DNA of 64,000 nucleotides, taken from NCBI RefSeq assembly GCF_001570545.1, contig NZ_BBXD01000023.1, forward strand, positions 1 through 64,000, read 5' to 3'. The DNA comes from Herbidospora mongoliensis. GTDB lineage: Bacteria > Actinomycetota > Actinomycetes > Streptosporangiales > Streptosporangiaceae. Below, piece by piece: positions 60,366 to 64,000 of the stretch; positions within the stretch are counted from its first letter, which is position 1, and each line of letters begins with the position of its first letter. The translations under genes were made by a program, and so were the position numbers. The notes below the pieces were generated by a model. That model ran no database searches, was not told the origin of the DNA, and worked only from the letters and a program-made list of their open reading frames with translations.

Positions 60366-61070
60366 ATGCCCATAGTGACTCCTGAAGCCCGACTGCTGAT
60401 CGTCGAAGACGAGCCGAACATTCTCGAACTGCTGGCCGCGAGCCTGCGGTATGCCGGATTCGACGTCAGCACCGCTTCCAGCGGCACCGATGGGGTCGCG
60501 GCGGCGACCCGCCACCGGCCCGACCTCATCGTGCTCGACGTCATGCTGCCCGACATGGACGGCTTCGACGTCGTCCGCAGGTTGCGCGGCGGCGGCACCT
60601 TCACCCCCGTGCTGTTCCTCACCGCGCGCGACGCGACCGAGGACAAGATCCGCGGCCTGACCCTCGGCGGCGACGACTACGTGACCAAGCCGTTCTCGCT
60701 GGAAGAGGTCATCGCCCGCATCCGCGCCGTGCTGCGCCGCACCGCCGGCGACCCGACCGCGCCGCCACCCCGGCTGACCTTCGCCGACATCGAACTCGAC
60801 GAGGAGTCCCACGAGGTCTGGCGGTCCGGCAACCCGGTGCCGCTGTCGCCGACGGAGTTCAAACTGCTGCGCTATTTCATGGCGAACGCTGGACGGGTGC
60901 TGTCGAAGGCGCAGATCCTGGACCATGTGTGGGACTACGACTTCAGAGGCGACGCGGGGATCGTCGAGTCATACGTGTCGGTGCTCCGCCGCAAGATCGA
61001 CAGCCGGTCGGCGCCGAGACTCATCCACACCCTGCGCGGTGTCGGCTACGTGATGCGAACGTCGGTGTGA
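60366..61070 (+). CDS. OmpR-family response regulator
   Basis: A 234-residue regulator. The receiver has acidic pocket ED (15-16), phosphoacceptor D58 (LIVLDVMLPDMDG), T and K (LFLTARD, VTKPF). The C-terminal winged helix includes LSPTEFKLLRYFMANAGRVL and VSVLRRKIDSR. The ATG at 60366 is close to GAGAAG; the GTG at 60375 is an alternative start with better spacing. It is one base upstream of its kinase gene, a standard two-component pair. Signal and targets are unknown. Confidence 0.96.
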   Translation: MPIVTPEARLLIVEDEPNILELLAASLRYAGFDVSTASSGTDGVAAATRHRPDLIVLDVMLPDMDGFDVVRRLRGGGTFTPVLFLTARDATEDKIRGLTLGGDDYVTKPFSLEEVIARIRAVLRRTAGDPTAPPPRLTFADIELDEESHEVWRSGNPVPLSPTEFKLLRYFMANAGRVLSKAQILDHVWDYDFRGDAGIVESYVSVLRRKIDSRSAPRLIHTLRGVGYVMRTSV

Positions 61071-61071
61071 G

Positions 61072-62454
61072 ATGAGCAGGGTGTCGCTGCGTACGAAGCT
61101 GATCGCGGCGATGCTCGCCCTGGTGGCCTGGACCCTGCTGGTGATCGGCGCGGCCAGCGTCTCCCTTTTGCGCAGCTACCTGGTCGACCGCGTCGACGAA
61201 CAGGTCACCAAGCTCAGCGACCAGACGGTCGCCAGGCTCGCCCACGGCGGTGACCTGACCTATTCGATGCAGCGACTGCCGCCGGAGGGACTGGTCCAGC
61301 TGGTCATGGCGGACGGCTCGCCCGGTCCGTCGGCCAGCGGTGAATCCGTGGTAAGCAAGCCGTCCCTGTCTGATCTGCCTGCCCCCGGGGAGCCGGTGAC
61401 GCACGCGTCAGATGGGCTGTCGTGGCGGGTGAAGACAGCGGCGTTGCCGGGCGGGGGCACCTTGGTGACGGCCATCGCGCTCGGCGGCGTCACCCAGATC
61501 ACGACCCGGCTGGGGATGATCGTCATCCTGGGCGGGGTCGTCGTGCTGTGCCTGGCGGCCGGGCTGGGGATCCTGCTGGTGCGGCGGAGCCTGCGTCCAC
61601 TGGCGGAGATCGAACGGACGGCGGGCTCGATCGCGGCCGGCAACATGAGCAGCCGCATCCCCGATCGAGATCCACGCACCGAGGTCGGGCGGCTGGCCCA
61701 CTCGCTGAACGGGATGCTCGCCCAGATCGAGCGCGCCTTCGACGACCGCTCCCGCTCGGAGGCCGCCGCGCGGGAGTCGGAGGAAAGGATGCGCCGCTTC
61801 GTCGCCGACGCGTCCCACGAACTGCGCACTCCTCTCACCTCCATCCGCGGGTACGCCGAATTCCACCGGCAGGCCCCGCAGTCCGACGTGACGCGGCTGA
61901 TGCGGCGTATCGAGAGCGAGGCCGAGCGGATGAGCCTGCTCGTCGAGGACCTCCTGCTGCTCGCGCGTCTCGACCAGCAGCGGCCCTTGCAGTCGAAGCC
62001 GGTCGACCTGCTGGCCATCGCCGGGGATGCCGTGCAGGACGCGCGGATCCTCGCGCCCGGCCGGTCGATCTCGCTGGTGGTCGAGGGGACTACGGCGCCG
62101 ATCGTGTCCGGGGACGAGGTTCGGTTGCGGCAGGTCGTGGGGAACCTGATGTCCAACGCGCTGGCCCACACGCCTGACGGGGTGCCGGTGACGGTGACCG
62201 TGGGGGCGGGCGGGGACGAGGCTTTCATCGAGGTCGCCGACAAGGGGCCCGGGATGACGGCCGACGAGGCGGAGCGGGTGTTCGAGCGCTTCTACCGCGC
62301 CGACCCGGCTCGGACCCACGACGAGTCGTCGGGGACCGGGCTCGGGCTGTCGATCGTGTCGTCCCTGGTCAAGGCCCATGGAGGGACGGTGACGGTGGAG
62401 ACCTCGCCGGGGGTGGGGGCGGCTTTCCGGGTGGCGTTGCGATTGGAGCCGTGA
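61072..62454 (+). CDS. sensor histidine kinase
   Basis: A 460-residue membrane kinase. Helix 1 is residues ~9-34, the extracytoplasmic sensor ~35-145, helix 2 ~147-170, then HAMP (RRSLRPLAEIERTAGSIAAG), the HisKA site DASHELRTPL (H249), and the ATPase domain with N-box NLMSNALAH and G-boxes DKGPGM and GTGLGLSIV. It phosphorylates the response regulator encoded immediately upstream (stop and start one base apart). Confidence 0.96.
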   Translation: MSRVSLRTKLIAAMLALVAWTLLVIGAASVSLLRSYLVDRVDEQVTKLSDQTVARLAHGGDLTYSMQRLPPEGLVQLVMADGSPGPSASGESVVSKPSLSDLPAPGEPVTHASDGLSWRVKTAALPGGGTLVTAIALGGVTQITTRLGMIVILGGVVVLCLAAGLGILLVRRSLRPLAEIERTAGSIAAGNMSSRIPDRDPRTEVGRLAHSLNGMLAQIERAFDDRSRSEAAARESEERMRRFVADASHELRTPLTSIRGYAEFHRQAPQSDVTRLMRRIESEAERMSLLVEDLLLLARLDQQRPLQSKPVDLLAIAGDAVQDARILAPGRSISLVVEGTTAPIVSGDEVRLRQVVGNLMSNALAHTPDGVPVTVTVGAGGDEAFIEVADKGPGMTADEAERVFERFYRADPARTHDESSGTGLGLSIVSSLVKAHGGTVTVETSPGVGAAFRVALRLEP

Positions 62455-62466
62455 TTTTGTACAGGT

Positions 62467-62685
62467 GTGCCTGAACAGGACTTCGAGCTGGGATCCGGCC
62501 CTTTGACCAAGGTGGATGTGTGGCTGCGTGCGGGCAATGTCCGCGCTGCCCACGACCGCGTCGGAGCGGATGGGTTCTCCGCTTACGTGAACGCCGCTGT
62601 GGAACGTCAGCTCGAACGGCATCTGCTGGAAGAGACTCTCGCCGGACCAATTCCTTATGCCCCGCCAGACGAAAGCCGGCCATGA
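62467..62685 (+). CDS. antitoxin-like small protein
   Basis: A 72-residue protein with TKVDVWLRAGNVRAAHDRVG followed by ADGFSAYVNAAVERQLER, which has the strand-helix-helix look of ribbon-helix-helix antitoxins, and a Pro-rich acidic tail like toxin-binding segments. No toxin gene is directly attached; vapBC begins 37 bases later. GTG start 12 bases after the kinase gene without a clear ribosome site. It may be a second antitoxin for the same locus or an orphan. Confidence 0.65.
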   Translation: MPEQDFELGSGPLTKVDVWLRAGNVRAAHDRVGADGFSAYVNAAVERQLERHLLEETLAGPIPYAPPDESRP

Positions 62686-62693
62686 GACGTGAT

Positions 62694-62710
62694 GCATGCA
62701 TGATGCATGC
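62694..62710. promoter_or_regulatory. vapBC operator
   Basis: GCATGCA (62694-62700), TGA, TGCATGC (62704-62710) is a perfect inverted repeat. It lies immediately upstream of the -10-like TACTGT (62711-62716), so VapB or VapBC bound here would block transcription. Repeats of GATGCATGC give additional half-sites. Confidence 0.72.
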
Positions 62711-62722
62711 TACTGTGCGGGA

Positions 62723-62947
62723 ATGGGCATCATTCAGATCCGCGACGTTTCTGAGTCCACCGAACTCGCGTTGAAGGCGCGAGCCGAGCGTGAGGGCAAG
62801 TCGCTGGCTTCCTATCTTCGCGACGTCTTGGATGAGATGGTGGCGACCCCAACCCTCGACGAGGTCATGGCGAAGATCGCCACCGACGAACCCGTCCCAT
62901 ACGACCCTGAATTCGTCCGGGAGACGATGCGGGACGGCCGTCGTTGA
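62723..62947 (+). CDS. vapB: VapB/FitA-type antitoxin
   Basis: A 74-residue antitoxin. The N-terminal MGIIQIRDVSESTELALKAR and AEREGKSLASYLRDVLDE form a ribbon-helix-helix DNA-binding domain of the FitA type; the tail (YDPEFVRETMRDGRR) should wrap the toxin. ATG at 62723 lies 6 bases after TACTGT, so the message is probably leaderless. Its stop overlaps the start of vapC (TTGA). Confidence 0.88.
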   Translation: MGIIQIRDVSESTELALKARAEREGKSLASYLRDVLDEMVATPTLDEVMAKIATDEPVPYDPEFVRETMRDGRR

Positions 62948-63360
62948 GCCTGGTGGTCGATGCTTCGATCGTCTTCCGGTTGCTTGCGAACGTGAAAGGC
63001 GACGATCTTCTCCGGCAGCGGCTGAGCCGTCAGATGCATGCACCCGCCTTGATCGACGTGGAGATCGCATCGGTTGTGCGGGGGCACCTCATCACCAGTA
63101 AGCCGGAGGTGCGGATCTCCGCAGAACGAGCACAAATCATGCTGGAGCGGTTCGCCCAGTTGAAAATAGTCCGGCATCGAATGGCGCCACTCCAGCAGCG
63201 GGTCCTGGAGCTACGCAACAACCTCACCGCCTACGACGGCATGTATGTCGCGCTCGCCGAGTACCTGCAGGTGCCGTTGCTGACCGATGACGCCAAGTTC
63301 GCCGGTTCAACCGGGCACCGGGCAGAGATTCACCGCTATCCGTCCCCGGCCTCCATTTAG
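62944..63360 (+). CDS. vapC: VapC-type PIN-domain toxin
   Basis: A 138-residue PIN ribonuclease. The acidic catalytic residues are D6 (VVDASIVF), E40 (DVEIAS), D98 (AYDGMYVALAE) and D115 (LLTDDAKFA). It would cleave RNA and arrest growth unless bound by VapB. Start TTG overlaps the antitoxin stop by four bases; the GTG three codons in is an alternative. Its stop codon overlaps that of the convergent HlyD-type gene by four bases. Confidence 0.9.
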   Translation: MSLVVDASIVFRLLANVKGDDLLRQRLSRQMHAPALIDVEIASVVRGHLITSKPEVRISAERAQIMLERFAQLKIVRHRMAPLQQRVLELRNNLTAYDGMYVALAEYLQVPLLTDDAKFAGSTGHRAEIHRYPSPASI

Positions 63361-64000
63361 AGCCCGGGGAAGGTGCTGTCGGGGAACTCTCCGTTGAGGG
63401 CTGAGGCTCCGGGGAGTTCCACCTTTTCGCCTTCCGCGAGGCCGCCGGTGATCTCCACTGTGGTGTCGCTGCGAACGCCCGTCGTGACCTTGCGCTTCGC
63501 GCCGCCGGACAGGGTGACCATGTCGTTCTGGACGGCTCTGGCCGGGACGTAGACCACGCCAGGGGACTCGTCGGTGACGACCTGGACGGTGGCGGTCTGG
63601 CCCAGCAGGAGGCCCTCGGGCTGGTCGGCGAAGGAGATCGTGACGCCGTACTGGACGAGGCGGTCTGTCGTGGTGGACATGGGGTCGATGTGGGAGACCG
63701 TGCCCTCGTAGGTGCCGTCGACGGTGCCCAGGGTGATGGTGGCCTGCTGGCCGGTCTTCAGGGAGCCGATGTCCGACTGGGTGAACAGGGCCTTGACCTG
63801 GAGGTCGTTCAGGTCGCCCAGGCTGACGAAGGCACCCTCGGTGTAGGGGTCGCCTTCGACGCCGTTGATCTGCAGGACCGTACCGGCGGCGGGGGCCTTG
63901 ATGACGACGCCCTTCAGGGCGTCCTTGGCGGCGGTCAGGTCGTTCTTGGCCCTGGTGAGGGCCGACTCGGCCTCCGCCTCGGTCATCTGGGGGCCACCGC
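63357..64000 (-). CDS. HlyD/MacA-type efflux periplasmic adaptor, partial
   Basis: The 3' part (about 213 codons) of a membrane-fusion/adaptor protein; the frame stays open to the window edge. A coiled-coil end (TEAEAESALTRAKNDLTAAK DAL) leads into the lipoyl-like half (VVIKAPAAGTVLQINGVEGD) and the beta-barrel and membrane-proximal domains (VGQTATVQVV-like segment GLLLGQTATVQVVTDESPGV). Such adaptors pair with MacB-type ABC transporters, which would lie beyond the window on the downstream side of the promoter or outside. Stop TAA at 63357-63359. Confidence 0.9.
   Translation of the reverse strand, partial: GGPQMTEAEAESALTRAKNDLTAAKDALKGVVIKAPAAGTVLQINGVEGDPYTEGAFVSLGDLNDLQVKALFTQSDIGSLKTGQQATITLGTVDGTYEGTVSHIDPMSTTTDRLVQYGVTISFADQPEGLLLGQTATVQVVTDESPGVVYVPARAVQNDMVTLSGGAKRKVTTGVRSDTTVEITGGLAEGEKVELPGASALNGEFPDSTFPGL

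Overview
The window is a high-GC actinomycete chromosome segment. Many GTG starts, several leaderless genes, dual CIRCE sites upstream of a GroEL2-type chaperonin, DUF3027/DUF3263/DUF2530 proteins and an XPB helicase all point to a filamentous actinobacterium. Gene content suggests Streptosporangiales or a close relative, but that placement is inference. It begins inside the 3' end of an rRNA operon (5S rRNA and a strong terminator).

Layout. 1-1.57 kb: 5S end, then about 1.4 kb with no intact gene, holding duplicated terminator-like hairpins and relics of a DrrAB-type ABC exporter and possibly an Imm10-type immunity gene. 1.57-9.0 kb: a GT1 glycosyltransferase, a stand-alone SepF, and a minus-strand run DUF1707 protein - plsX - argS - membrane protein. 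9.1-14 kb: a KamA-like radical SAM enzyme, a small secreted protein, a PEBP-family protein and a two-gene ABC-2 polysaccharide exporter. 14.3-20 kb: a complete peptide ABC importer (dppABCDF-like). 20-27.6 kb: secreted proteins, a mycosin-like subtilase, SAM hydroxide adenosyltransferase, the trehalose pair otsA/otsB on opposite strands, MFS, and an ECF sigma factor. 27.6-31.9 kb: SAM-I riboswitch - thrC - ThiS-like sulfur carrier - cold-shock protein - dual CIRCE - groEL2. 31.9-39 kb: GNAT, HelD-like RNA polymerase recycling factor, XPB helicase with a Helicase_C_3/WYL partner. 39-49.7 kb: a conserved actinobacterial block (HAAS protein, TetR, HAD, cold-shock-domain protein, MFS, DUF3027, sacsin-type GHKL ATPase, methyltransferase, DUF2530, NCS2 purine permease). 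49.8-53.9 kb: a secreted modular GH10 xylanase with a readable promoter and palindromic operators, then a MarR-MFS pair and a 27-residue membrane peptide. 54-64 kb: aldo/keto reductase, secreted propeller protein, SCO7613-type membrane protein, LhgO, a two-component system, a toxin-antitoxin module with two antitoxin-like genes, and the 3' part of a HlyD-type adaptor cut by the window end.

How genes work together. The clearest regulatory unit is the SAM-sensing leader controlling thrC and a sulfur-carrier protein, which ties the O-phosphohomoserine branch point to methionine/SAM status. The groEL2 leader carries two HrcA operators. The xylanase is flanked by GAAA-N-TTTC palindromes typical of xylan-utilisation control. 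Other coupled sets are dppABCDF, the response regulator/histidine kinase pair, marR-MFS (GTGA overlap) and vapBC (TTGA overlap). Convergent genes overlap at their 3' ends in at least five places, most strikingly by 117 bp at 39.8 kb. No CRISPR array, insertion sequence, prophage or tRNA gene was recognised.
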